18,948 bases of DNA from Lachnospiraceae bacterium UBA7143 (GCA_002491905.1 DKWV01000043.1:9208-28155); one strand, 5' to 3'; shown: positions 1 to 6,501, numbered from the stretch's first letter. The notes: generated from the letters alone by a model not told the origin. Numbers and translations: made by a program.

Positions 1-590
1 TTCGGATCGGTGACCACAAAGCTGCTATGTTGCTGCATGAGGTTCGGTTTGACGAAAAATCTCGTCTTGCCGGAACCGGAACCGCCGATCACAAGGATAT
101 TTTTATTCCTTGCATACTTTGGCTCTTTCGGTCTGCCCGACATCATCAGCCTCTCCGTCTGCGTCAGCAGGATATTGTTCTCAAATACGGAGTCCATGTA
201 AGGCTCGATGTCTTTGGCGGTTCCCCATCTTGCGGAGCCATACTCCACGCCATGCCTAAACTTCTTGGCGCTCTTAGCTTTGAAATACACCACCAGCCGC
301 AAGGCTACGCCGCATCCTGCCCCGATCAGCAGATCTCTTGGGTGGAGGCTTGGCAATGGCTTAGAAAATAAACTGTCCAGCCCTTCCATGACCGCCATCA
401 TTTTTGCAGAAGCGTCCTGCCCCGGCGATGTACGCCACAGGTACGCAACTTTGTCACAAAAATATCCAACAAGGATATACGGCAGGTTCATAAGTACCAG
501 CTTTTTTGTATCTATTCCCTCTGCCTTTTCTTTCAGATTCTTCGGGACAGCTCTTAAGTCTTTGGCTATGCCCTCTATGATACCGCTCAT
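1..590 (-). CDS. VirD4/TraG/PcfC-type type IV coupling protein, N-terminal part (cut by window start)
   Basis: This is the first 196 residues of a conjugative coupling protein, the membrane ATPase that brings the relaxase-DNA complex to the mating channel. Two hydrophobic segments (about residues 33-50 and 86-103) fit the N-terminal membrane anchor. They are followed by a VirD4-type stretch (HGVEYGSARWGTAKDI, 113-128) and a Walker A motif GGSGSGKT at 169-176 in the context NILVIGGSGSGKTRFFVKPN. The ATG at 590 overlaps the stop codon of the upstream pcfB-like gene in an ATGA junction, so translation is probably coupled. Walker B and the C-terminal half lie beyond the window. The family call is firm; which VirD4 subfamily is less certain. 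Confidence 0.9.
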   Translation of the reverse strand, partial: MSGIIEGIAKDLRAVPKNLKEKAEGIDTKKLVLMNLPYILVGYFCDKVAYLWRTSPGQDASAKMMAVMEGLDSLFSKPLPSLHPRDLLIGAGCGVALRLVVYFKAKSAKKFRHGVEYGSARWGTAKDIEPYMDSVFENNILLTQTERLMMSGRPKEPKYARNKNILVIGGSGSGKTRFFVKPNLMQQHSSFVVTDP

Positions 591-1063
591 AGGCTCTGCC
601 CCCTGTCCTTGTTTTTCTCCCGGCTTCTCTCCTTGTTATTATCCTGCGATACAGCCTCCTTAAAGTGGTTGAGTTTCTCCCTAACCGAAACCCTTCCCTT
701 TTTCTTTTCATTCCCATAAACAAATTCCTTGAACGCCTGTGCAATCGCATCGGCATCCCTGCCCTTAAAAAACACCACATATTTCGGAGGTTCTGTCATC
801 TTGTCCTTCTTGACGGCAAAATCAACATTGTATTTTCTTGCCGTGCGCTCAAAAGATTTAATATTGCCGTCAGTGACTTCAATGGACGATACCCCCGCCC
901 CCTCTCCTACGAGCTTCTTCACAGAGATTTTGCCATGCGTCCTCTGTGCTTTCTGCTTCTGACGATTTAAGTACATCCTCATCGCAGCTTTTAATACGCC
1001 GGCAGTCAGTTTTGATGTTTTGATCAAAAGGGCGATTGTTTTTTGTGTTACTTCTTCCTGCAT
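587..1063 (-). CDS. PcfB-like conjugation accessory protein (DUF3801 family)
   Basis: A 158-residue protein starting MQEEVTQKTIALLIKTSKLT, with a highly charged C-terminal tail (rich in Lys, Arg, Glu, Asn). The start at 1063 is chosen because GGGAGGTG sits about 7 bases upstream; an in-frame start at 1099 has no such site. It resembles PcfB/DUF3801 proteins, which are encoded directly upstream of VirD4-type coupling proteins. In the enterococcal pCF10 system PcfB is an accessory factor working with the coupling protein PcfC and the relaxase. The 4-bp overlap with the coupling-protein gene supports joint function. The role here is inferred from family and position. Confidence 0.8.
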   Translation of the reverse strand: MQEEVTQKTIALLIKTSKLTAGVLKAAMRMYLNRQKQKAQRTHGKISVKKLVGEGAGVSSIEVTDGNIKSFERTARKYNVDFAVKKDKMTEPPKYVVFFKGRDADAIAQAFKEFVYGNEKKKGRVSVREKLNHFKEAVSQDNNKERSREKNKDRGQSL

Positions 1064-1102
1064 GAAACACCTCCCTGTTACGTTCCTATAAAAGCCCACG
1101 CA

Positions 1103-1159
1103 CTAAGGCGGAATCCCCCGGCAGATAATGTAAAAAATAATCTTCACTGTAAAATACAC
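1103..1159 (-). other. Possible 18-residue leader ORF upstream of pcfB
   Basis: A GTG codon at 1159 follows AAGGAGGG by 5 bases, an unusually strong ribosome-binding site. It opens a short frame encoding a hydrophobic peptide, MYFTVKIIFYIICRGIPP if GTG is read as Met, with a stop at 1103. It lies between the dyad at 1175-1201 and pcfB. It may be a leader peptide or just a relic. Its length gives no coding statistics, so it is tentative. Confidence 0.2.
1125..1153 (-). promoter_or_regulatory. Possible promoter for the pcfB-virD4 unit
   Basis: On the minus strand TTTACA (1148-1153) and CATTAT (1125-1130) are separated by 17 bases, a moderate sigma-A-like match. It lies 22 bases downstream of the dyad at 1175-1201, which would suit an operator. 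It overlaps the possible leader ORF, so the two readings partly compete. Confidence 0.3.
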
Positions 1160-1174
1160 CTTATCCCTCCTTCC

Positions 1175-1201
1175 CACTTCTGGACATCGTGTCCAGAAGT
1201 G
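1175..1201. repeat. Perfect 12-bp inverted repeat (dyad copy A)
   Basis: CACTTCTGGACA (1175-1186), a 3-base centre TCG, then TGTCCAGAAGTG (1190-1201): perfect 12-base arms. There is no T-tract, and a 3-base centre makes a poor hairpin loop, so protein binding is more likely than termination. A second copy with the same TGGACA-N3-TGTCCA core is at 2826-2840. The two copies bracket the two-gene cargo module. Confidence 0.8.
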
Positions 1202-1203
1202 TT

Positions 1204-1253
1204 TGAAATAAAATAAAGGCAGTTATAAGCCGCTTCTACGGTCTATAACTGCC
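1204..1253 (-). terminator. Rho-independent terminator of the cargo module
   Basis: The stem GGCAGTTATA (1218-1227) pairs perfectly with TATAACTGCC (1244-1253), and CCG/CGG pairs further inside. On the minus strand the stem is followed by a T-rich tract (TTTATTTTATTT, 1206-1217). It lies 23 bases past the stop of the membrane-protein gene, so it should end that transcript before pcfB. Confidence 0.85.
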
Positions 1254-1276
1254 CTGACGCTGTTAAGTGTCGTATA

Positions 1277-2020
1277 TCACATATATTTTTTTATTTTACC
1301 AATCAATTCTTTTATTCGTTCATGCTGATAATTGATCGCTTTTTTTTGATCCACATAATCAACTAATACTCCTAATTTATTATCCAAAAATTCATCCAAC
1401 TCCTGAATTATACTTATGATATTTTTTACTCTAAAAATATCAACACCCTCTGATTCATTTAATGTTCTTATACACTTCTGCTTATTTTGTACCAAATCTT
1501 TTGTTTTTTCACAAGCAGTTCCCAAATAGTGCATTGTTTCAAATAAATAAAATGCTTTTAAATTTTTATCCTCCCCACTATCACCAGTTTCTTCATCTTT
1601 TTCCAGCTTTTCAAAGGCTGTCTTAAAATCTCTCGCAACTAAAATACTGTCACAAGCAATATTGTCGAAATCTTTTTGTATTTGTATCATGGCATCCATA
1701 CTTTTATCTATAGTCTGAAGCTTTCTTATATCCCAAAAAAGCTCCCATTTTTTGTGCACCCAATTATATACCCAATATGATATCACATAAACAATAATGA
1801 AAATCAGTATTGAAATGACAATTCCGCACCACTCTACTGTTTCTGCATTACTACTAAATGCAATCTCTGTAATAAACGCTGAAAAAATAGTTGCAAAAAT
1901 TGTATTAGATATTTCTTCGCGCATATTATCATTACTGCTTTTATTATCTATAACCAAGTTCTTTATATCGTTAGATATTCTATATCTTAAACGCTCAAAA
2001 TTTTTAAAAGAATTTATCAT
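1277..2020 (-). CDS. Unrecognised two-helix membrane protein, second gene of the cargo module
   Basis: A 247-residue protein of no family I recognise. The first 40 residues are polar. A hydrophobic segment follows (about 41-57), then a strong membrane helix (about 65-88, WCGIVISILIFIIVYVISYW), and then about 155 residues of charged, helix-prone cytoplasmic domain with coiled-coil-like character. The ATG at 2020 is preceded by AGGAG at 5 bases, and that site overlaps the TAG stop of the upstream gene (8-base gap), so translation is probably coupled. Base composition is visibly more AT-rich than the conjugation genes on both sides. The pairing of a soluble partner with a membrane protein resembles toxin-antitoxin, abortive-infection or exclusion pairs, but nothing here proves a function. 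Confidence 0.75.
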   Translation of the reverse strand: MINSFKNFERLRYRISNDIKNLVIDNKSSNDNMREEISNTIFATIFSAFITEIAFSSNAETVEWCGIVISILIFIIVYVISYWVYNWVHKKWELFWDIRKLQTIDKSMDAMIQIQKDFDNIACDSILVARDFKTAFEKLEKDEETGDSGEDKNLKAFYLFETMHYLGTACEKTKDLVQNKQKCIRTLNESEGVDIFRVKNIISIIQELDEFLDNKLGVLVDYVDQKKAINYQHERIKELIGKIKKYM

Positions 2021-2028
2021 AGTAGCTC

Positions 2029-2550
2029 CTAAAAGTTTTCACTTAATACTGAATTCCCTGCAAATATATCATCATGCAGCCCTCTTGTCAATTCATTCCT
2101 ATTTTGGCGATACCACTCATCAAAAAGCTCACTCTGTTCACTATAAAAAATTTCTCTCCTCATTTGCCCGACAAAAACTTCCAGATCAGTTGGTAACGGA
2201 TATGTTATTCTCAAAACATCTACTATCTCGAAAATAGCCTTGAATATATAGTATAACCTATATGGTATTTTTATGTATTTATTAGTTCCTAAGATGGTAA
2301 AATACTTTCTAAGAGAAGCTACTTGCCGTTTAGATATTTTAACATCTCCTCTTCCAGTTAATTCCTTAGCCTTTTCTTTTATAGCCTTATATGCATTTCC
2401 ATATTCAAAAAGTCTCCCTAAATTTACATGACTATCAATATATAAATATAAACTACTTAGATTGACTCCTACTCTCGCCGCCATATCTTCATCTGTCAGC
2501 CGAATATTAATATATGGATATGTGATATCCTCCATTTTAACTTTACTCAT
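2029..2550 (-). CDS. Unrecognised soluble protein, first gene of the cargo module
   Basis: A 173-residue protein with no membrane segment or signal peptide and no motif I can assign. It opens MSKVKMEDITYPYINIRLTDEDMAARVGVNLSSLYLYIDS and has a basic central part (residues 60-105, many Lys/Arg) and an acidic C-terminal end. The segment 20-45 could loosely suggest a helix-turn-helix, but this is weak. The ATG at 2550 has GGGAGG 8 bases upstream. A good sigma-A promoter lies about 120 bases upstream (2673-2701). It forms a two-gene, AT-rich operon with the membrane protein downstream. It could be an antitoxin, regulator or cytosolic sensor; function unknown. Confidence 0.7.
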   Translation of the reverse strand: MSKVKMEDITYPYINIRLTDEDMAARVGVNLSSLYLYIDSHVNLGRLFEYGNAYKAIKEKAKELTGRGDVKISKRQVASLRKYFTILGTNKYIKIPYRLYYIFKAIFEIVDVLRITYPLPTDLEVFVGQMRREIFYSEQSELFDEWYRQNRNELTRGLHDDIFAGNSVLSENF

Positions 2551-2672
2551 TGGTCAATCCTCCCTACTTAATTTTTATATCACTCCTTAATTTAGGAAAC
2601 ACAATACATCATCTAACTTTATTCTTTAATCCGCAATAGGGTGATTACGAATCGTCGTCTTCTTTTTGACCT

Positions 2673-2701
2673 ATTATATTCCTTTTCAACAAAGATTGCA
2701 A
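2673..2701 (-). promoter_or_regulatory. Sigma-A promoter of the cargo module
   Basis: On the minus strand TTGCAA (2696-2701) and a consensus TATAAT (2673-2678) are separated by exactly 17 bases. The predicted start near 2666 gives a leader of about 115 bases before the ATG at 2550. The 2551-2825 interval is otherwise very AT-rich and holds no other gene that I can support. Confidence 0.8.
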
Positions 2702-2825
2702 CTCACATTTCTACATTTATTATTATTTGCCACAACTCAAAATAGTGCATATTCAAGATAATCTCATCTTTCTAACACGCTTTTTATGCCATTATCATAA
2801 ATATTTTCTTTTTAACTTCTACCTC

Positions 2826-2840
2826 TGGACATTGTGTCCA
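2826..2840. repeat. Dyad copy B (TGGACA-N3-TGTCCA)
   Basis: TGGACA (2826-2831), TTG, TGTCCA (2835-2840). It shares the core and flanking AAGT with the copy at 1175-1201, though its outer arms have decayed. It lies 8 bases past the repA stop codon. No third copy was found by eye in the window. Confidence 0.75.
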
Positions 2841-2848
2841 AAAGTCTA

Positions 2849-3934
2849 TTAAGTAATCCCTTTTTCTTTCCACCCGCCGCCATACATATCATGCTGTACC
2901 TCCTGCTGATAATAATGGTTCATGGTTGTTGGCGCGTTATAAAGTGCCGTAATCAGATATGCCCGTACATTTGTGATCTTTGTCGCGGTTTCCCTCATAC
3001 GCTCCATAACATACCCTATATGGCTGCTGTTCAGTTTCAGGAAGCGGGATTTTACAAGCTCATAGGGATAATCTTCCCCGTTTATGCGGATCACATTGCG
3101 CTTTACGCACACAATATCACATACCGTCGCATATATTTCCTCAAACATCTCCTTGTCATTGTAATTGTCATTCTTCATGTGGTAGTCATATTCCAGATTT
3201 TCACGGATCTTCTCCATGTATGTATCTACTCCATCAATCCTATCATGCCCCGACGGGCATTCCTCTCTCTCATCCGTCTTATTCCCCGATTGATTGATAA
3301 GATTGATATAACTCATATCAGTATGGTTAGGATTATTATGGTTAATATTGTTATAATTAGGGTCTGATATACCGACTTCTTGAAGCCTGTTTTCCCGACC
3401 TCTGGAAGTCGGCTTTTCCGACCTGCTGGAATCGGCTATCCCGACCTCTTGAAGTCGGTTTTCCCGACTCCTTAACGTCAGTTTTTCCGACCTCTGGAAG
3501 TCGGCTTTTCCGACCTCTGCGGAAACATCAGTATTTGCAGGCTCTTTCCCTGCTTCTTTCTCCGGTAGGGAGGCAAAGTTTTTGACATAGATAATATCCG
3601 GCTTGCCAAGCCCCCTGTGTTTCTTCTCCACAAGCCCGATCCCCCTGTTGGAACTAAGCTCTGCAAGCACCTTGACCGCCTTCTCCTTGCTACAGCCCAG
3701 ATCTTCCCTGATATTGTCTATCGTATAGATCACATATGCCCTGTCCGCTTCATCAAACCAGCCGTTCTTCACAGAAAGCGCCATCCTGTCGAGCATAAGT
3801 CCGTATAGGAGCTTAGCATCGCTGCTAAGCCCCTTGAAACGCTCATCCTTAATCAGCAAGCGCGGAACACGGTAAAAAGAAAACTGCTCTGCTTCTACAC
3901 CATAGTAATAATCAAATTTCAATGGCTCGCCCAT
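2849..3934 (-). CDS. repA: Replication initiator protein, RepA_N family
   Basis: A 361-residue initiator of the RepA_N type common on Firmicute plasmids and some conjugative elements. Residues 15-120 carry the conserved N-terminal domain, recognised by FYRVPRLLIKDERFKGLSSDAKLLYGLMLDRM and the winged-helix-like region after it. Residues 140-215 are a low-complexity linker with a 23-residue repeat (RSEKPTSRGRENRLQEVGI) and an Asn-rich stretch. Residues 225-361 form a C-terminal domain of the kind found on related element proteins. The ATG at 3934 follows AGGAGG at 7 bases, and the gap to the parB stop is 13 bases, so parA-parB-repA is one operon. The linker DNA looks like the origin itself. It implies that the excised element can replicate. 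Confidence 0.85.
   Translation of the reverse strand: MGEPLKFDYYYGVEAEQFSFYRVPRLLIKDERFKGLSSDAKLLYGLMLDRMALSVKNGWFDEADRAYVIYTIDNIREDLGCSKEKAVKVLAELSSNRGIGLVEKKHRGLGKPDIIYVKNFASLPEKEAGKEPANTDVSAEVGKADFQRSEKLTLRSRENRLQEVGIADSSRSEKPTSRGRENRLQEVGISDPNYNNINHNNPNHTDMSYINLINQSGNKTDEREECPSGHDRIDGVDTYMEKIRENLEYDYHMKNDNYNDKEMFEEIYATVCDIVCVKRNVIRINGEDYPYELVKSRFLKLNSSHIGYVMERMRETATKITNVRAYLITALYNAPTTMNHYYQQEVQHDMYGGGWKEKGIT
3301..3365. other. AT-rich tract beside the iterons (possible unwinding element)
   Basis: This stretch is markedly AT-rich, with repeated TTAGG/GGTTA/ATTATT-like words, and encodes the Asn-rich part of the RepA linker. It directly adjoins the 23-bp repeats. An AT-rich unwinding region next to iterons is the usual layout of an iteron origin; the function here is inferred. 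Confidence 0.5.
3372..3532. repeat. Tandem 23-bp palindromic iterons inside repA (candidate origin)
   Basis: Units start with CCGAC at 3372, 3395, 3418, 3441, 3464, 3487 and 3510, exactly 23 bases apart; the last is degenerate. The best units contain CCGACCTC-TG-GAAGTCGG, a near-perfect 8-base-arm palindrome. Because 23 is not a multiple of 3, the protein repeat is 23 residues long (three DNA units), so the periodicity is a property of the DNA rather than of the protein. In RepA_N plasmids such as the pSK41 type, the origin is known to lie centrally within rep, which matches this position. Confidence 0.8.
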
Positions 3935-3947
3935 TTTACCGCCTCCT

Positions 3948-4823
3948 TTACTGCTTACCCTGCCATTCCTCCAAAAGCTGGATAATAATGCCCTCTATAT
4001 CGTCACTGGAATAATCCTCCGGAAAAAATTTGTTAATCTTATCGCTTTTAAGCGTTACTTTCCTCTCTTTGGGCTTTTCCTCCGACAATATCAGCCTGAC
4101 CATTGCCAAAGTCAGCTCGCCGTTTTTCCCAAACTCTTTCAGCTTTGCCGCCTGTGCGTTGGAAACCGAAGCGCCCGTTTCCTCAAGAATAATAAATACC
4201 CATTGTTGGGCTTCTTCGGACAAGAACGAAATATCCACCCCCTGCGTTATGCCAATCTTCTTTGCATCCACCATGCCGAGCAGTTCGTCTGTGAGTCTTG
4301 CAAGCCATACATACCGCTGCACGGTCTTTCCGCTTTCTCCGGCAGCCTCCCCTACTTCATCAAGGGTGTTGCCGCCTTTGCTGCCCTGATGTTTCATCGC
4401 CTCATACTTCATAGCATAAGCCCTTGCTTTCTCGCTCGGTAAAATATCCTCACGTTGGATATTGGAATCCACCATGATGATCGTGGCTTCATCGTCCGTA
4501 TAGTTCCTAACGATGACGGGCATGGTGTCTAAGCCTGCCTTTTCAGAACCCCGTTTCCTACGGTGCCCGGCTATGATCTCATATCCGCCCTCTACTCTCG
4601 GTCTGACAATTCCCGGTACAAGCACACCATATTTCCCGATACTCTCCGTGGTTTCCTCCATTTTTTCATCATCAAGGACACGAAACGGGTGTCCCTTGAA
4701 TGTATGCAACTCATCCAGCTTCGCATGGATGATCCGCTCCCCCGATGTGTTCTCTGCTCCGCCAAACAAGTCATCAAAATTGCTGATCTGTACTTTGGAT
4801 GCGCTTCCTGCTTTACTGCCCAT
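3948..4823 (-). CDS. parB: ParB/Spo0J-type partition protein
   Basis: A 291-residue ParB-family protein. The N-terminal CTP-binding/clamp region shows YEIIAGHRRKRGSEKAG (GHRR at 86-89), equivalent to the family GERR box, and DSNIQREDILPSEKARAY (119-136). A helix-turn-helix follows at about 153-175 (TLDEVGEAAGESGKTVQRYV). The ATG at 4823 has AGGAGG 9 bases upstream; a TTG two codons earlier is too close to that site. The start overlaps the end of parA by 11 bases, a typical parAB arrangement. It should bind centromere-like sites on the element and work with ParA to keep the excised form. The TGGACA dyads are candidate sites, but nothing links them directly. Confidence 0.9.
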   Translation of the reverse strand: MGSKAGSASKVQISNFDDLFGGAENTSGERIIHAKLDELHTFKGHPFRVLDDEKMEETTESIGKYGVLVPGIVRPRVEGGYEIIAGHRRKRGSEKAGLDTMPVIVRNYTDDEATIIMVDSNIQREDILPSEKARAYAMKYEAMKHQGSKGGNTLDEVGEAAGESGKTVQRYVWLARLTDELLGMVDAKKIGITQGVDISFLSEEAQQWVFIILEETGASVSNAQAAKLKEFGKNGELTLAMVRLILSEEKPKERKVTLKSDKINKFFPEDYSSDDIEGIIIQLLEEWQGKQ

Positions 4824-5598
4824 TGTCAAGCACCTCCTTTGTCAAGGATTGGTATGCTCCCGCAACCTTGCCTTTCGGGTCATGCTTGTAGATGCTGACG
4901 CCCTCTGCGGACATCTCCGCCGCCCTTACCGACATAGGTATGCTGTTCTCGAATATCCGTACCTTACTTCCGTATGCTTCAATAAGCAGCGCCGAAATAT
5001 CCCTGGCATAATTAGTCCGGCTGTCTACCATCGTCAGCAAAATGCCCTCAATAGCCAGTTTGGGATTGATCTGCCGTTTTACCTTACCTATGGTCTTGAT
5101 AAGCTGTTCCAGCCCTTTTACTGGCAGATATGCGGCTTGTACGGGTATCAGGATACTGTCGGCACAAGCAAACACATTTATGGTTATCATGCCGAGCGAG
5201 GGCATACAGTCAATCAGGATATAATCGTATTCCGCCCGTACCCTCTCTATGTAGGAACGCAGTACAAGCTCCCTGCTCATGACATTCACAAGCGATACTT
5301 CCAGACCGGACAATTCAATATTCCCCGGCATAAGGTCAATGCCCTCATCATGCTTTAAGATCCCGTAATCCGGCTCCATTCCTCCATCGTTGATAATATT
5401 GGTCATGACTGTCGCAAGCGTTTCTTCCAGCTTGTCCGGTTCTGTGAAGCCCAAACTTGCCGTGAGACTGCCCTGCGCATCTGCATCGATCAGCAGCACT
5501 CTTTTTCCCTGCTTTGCCAGTCCGATCCCTAAATTGCTTGTGGTAGTAGTCTTGCCGACTCCGCCTTTCTGATTTGCGATTGCTATTACTTTACACAT
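4813..5598 (-). CDS. parA: ParA/Soj-type partition ATPase
   Basis: A 261-residue ParA-family ATPase that powers DNA segregation together with ParB. The deviant Walker A KGGVGKTT is at residues 11-18, VLLIDADAQGS follows at about 34-44, and the Walker B-like YDYILIDCMPSLG has its Asp at 130. The ATG at 5598 is chosen because GGAGG lies 9 bases upstream and the family N-terminus MCKVIAIANQKGG begins there; an upstream in-frame start at 5658 would add 20 Lys-rich residues with no family counterpart. It overlaps parB by 11 bases. The absence of a long N-terminal DNA-binding domain suggests a small (type Ib/Soj-like) ParA. Confidence 0.93.
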   Translation of the reverse strand: MCKVIAIANQKGGVGKTTTTSNLGIGLAKQGKRVLLIDADAQGSLTASLGFTEPDKLEETLATVMTNIINDGGMEPDYGILKHDEGIDLMPGNIELSGLEVSLVNVMSRELVLRSYIERVRAEYDYILIDCMPSLGMITINVFACADSILIPVQAAYLPVKGLEQLIKTIGKVKRQINPKLAIEGILLTMVDSRTNYARDISALLIEAYGSKVRIFENSIPMSVRAAEMSAEGVSIYKHDPKGKVAGAYQSLTKEVLDNGQ

Positions 5599-5614
5599 GG
5601 TCTTATTCCTCCGT

Positions 5615-5797
5615 TTAGTTAGTTTTTTCTTTAATATTGGCTTTCTGTACTTCCACATAAGCCCGGTAAAATCTGTTTGTACCTTTGTTTCGGTACATCT
5701 CCGAAACTTCCGTCACAGCCACTTTGGGCTGCCTTTTCAAAATCTTCTCGAACCATTTAATATCATTCTTTGTTCCCATCAGTCGAATTTTCAGCAC
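5615..5797 (-). CDS. Small DUF3970-like protein
   Basis: A 60-residue protein opening (V/M)LKIRLMGTKNDIKWFEKIL, a pattern like small DUF3970 proteins found on Firmicute conjugative elements. The GTG at 5797 is preferred over the ATG at 5779, since the KIRLMGT motif begins there and GGGGTGG lies just upstream. It overlaps the end of the DUF6075-like gene by 35 bases in another frame, and parA follows after 16 bases, so it belongs to the same operon. Function unknown. Confidence 0.6.
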   Translation of the reverse strand: MLKIRLMGTKNDIKWFEKILKRQPKVAVTEVSEMYRNKGTNRFYRAYVEVQKANIKEKTN

Positions 5798-6281
5798 GTT
5801 TCCACCCCATTTCCGCAAGAATTTCCCCAATGGGCTTCTGTTTACGGCAATACTCCGGATAACGGAGTTTAATGCCTTCCCAAAAGTACATGGCATAGCT
5901 ACAGCAGAAAATATCGCTTACAGAATACTTTCTGCACTCGCGCATCTGCCCGTCCCTGCTCTTATAATCATTAGCGCTTGGCGTTGTGTCTGTGTATAGG
6001 TTAAATGCGAGCCTTATCACAATGACACCGCCGCTTGACAGCCAGCCTTGATGTAGGCACTCTCTCTTGATATTTCCGGTTTTAATATCATAAATCTGGT
6101 TGAAATATTTCCTTGTGTCCTCTGAAATGCCGAGGACATAGATCAAAGCCTTATGATGACAATTCTGACTTCTTGCCTGTTCCAGCTTCTCATAATAAAA
6201 CTCCTCATGTTCCTCGTTTACAAAAACCATGTGTGTGTTGTTAGCGCTCTGCGCCTCTGCTCTTAACGCTGTGTTCGTCAT
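5763..6281 (-). CDS. DUF6075-like hypothetical protein, first gene of the element operon
   Basis: A 172-residue protein opening MTNTALRAEAQSANNTHMVFVNEEHEEFYYEKL, which resembles DUF6075 proteins at the ends of Lachnospiraceae conjugative elements. It has no signal peptide or membrane helix. It is rich in Cys, Tyr and His (for example CHHKALIYVLGISEDTRKYF and SVSDIFCCSYAMYFWEG). The ATG at 6281 has GGAGG 7 bases upstream; the longer frame from 6335 has no such site. It is the first gene inward from the element end, ahead of the partition-replication genes. Biochemical function unknown. Confidence 0.7.
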   Translation of the reverse strand: MTNTALRAEAQSANNTHMVFVNEEHEEFYYEKLEQARSQNCHHKALIYVLGISEDTRKYFNQIYDIKTGNIKRECLHQGWLSSGGVIVIRLAFNLYTDTTPSANDYKSRDGQMRECRKYSVSDIFCCSYAMYFWEGIKLRYPEYCRKQKPIGEILAEMGWKRAENSTDGNKE

Positions 6282-6317
6282 AATCTTTCCTCCATAATAT
6301 AAATTTTTGTTCATGTT

Positions 6318-6352
6318 CCCCAAACAGAAAAGCATCCACCTATTGGGGATGC
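6318..6352 (-). promoter_or_regulatory. Two mutually exclusive hairpins in the element leader
   Basis: GCATCC (6332-6337) can pair with GGATGC (6347-6352), while CCCCAA (6318-6323) can pair with TTGGGG (6343-6348). The two right arms overlap, so only one stem can form. On the minus strand the first hairpin is followed by TTTT. This is the leader upstream of the DUF6075-like gene and could act as an attenuator. Confidence 0.35.
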
Positions 6353-6406
6353 CTTTCTTCGCAAACTCATATGCTATTCTATAAAAGTACCATTCTGTAT
6401 TATTCG

Positions 6407-6435
6407 GTACTACTCAAAATAAAAATTGTTGTCAA
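6407..6435 (-). promoter_or_regulatory. Possible promoter of the element operon
   Basis: On the minus strand a consensus TTGACA (6430-6435) is followed after 17 bases by a weak TAGTAC (6407-6412). The -10 overlaps an inverted repeat, AGTACC (6386-6391) with GGTACT (6406-6411), which could be an operator. The poor -10 makes this tentative. Confidence 0.35.
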
Positions 6436-6446
6436 TTTGTTGTCAA
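6426..6446. repeat. Direct repeats near the element end (possible integrase arm sites)
   Basis: TTGTTGTCAA occurs at 6426-6435 and again at 6437-6446, an 11-base period, close to the element-host junction. Short direct repeats just inside the ends are typical arm-type sites for tyrosine integrases, but they also contain the -35 of the possible operon promoter. Confidence 0.45.
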
Positions 6447-6501
6447 CAGACCTTATAAGTGCTAAAATATACCGTAATTACAGGCTTTCCAGCTTCCATA
6501 C

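Larger units (their letters stand above)
1..6501. mobile_element. End of an integrative and conjugative element (Tn1549-like/RepA_N type), partial
   Basis: All genes from position 1 to 6281 lie on the minus strand and form a known conjugative-element backbone: DUF6075-like, DUF3970-like, parA, parB, RepA_N initiator, PcfB-like and VirD4-like coupling protein. Beyond the last gene are tandem TTGTTGTCAA repeats (6426-6446), and then, from about 6502, the 3' part of a chromosomal cyclophilin gene. The element end is therefore placed between 6447 and 6501; the exact base cannot be fixed without the other junction. Integrase, relaxase and mating-pore genes would lie outside the window, beyond position 1. 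An integrated plasmid is an alternative to an ICE. Confidence 0.75.

Noticed and set aside
1175..1201. LexA (SOS) box or Rho-independent terminator
   Set aside because: The sequence does not match the Firmicute LexA pattern (CGAAC...GTTCG type), and there is neither a proper loop nor a T-tract.
3372..3532. CRISPR-like array
   Set aside because: The 23-bp units are contiguous with no spacers and lie inside repA; they are iteron-like tandem repeats.
4513..5358. Long plus-strand open frame opposite parA and parB
   Set aside because: It has no recognisable domain and is antisense to two strongly supported genes; it is a shadow frame.
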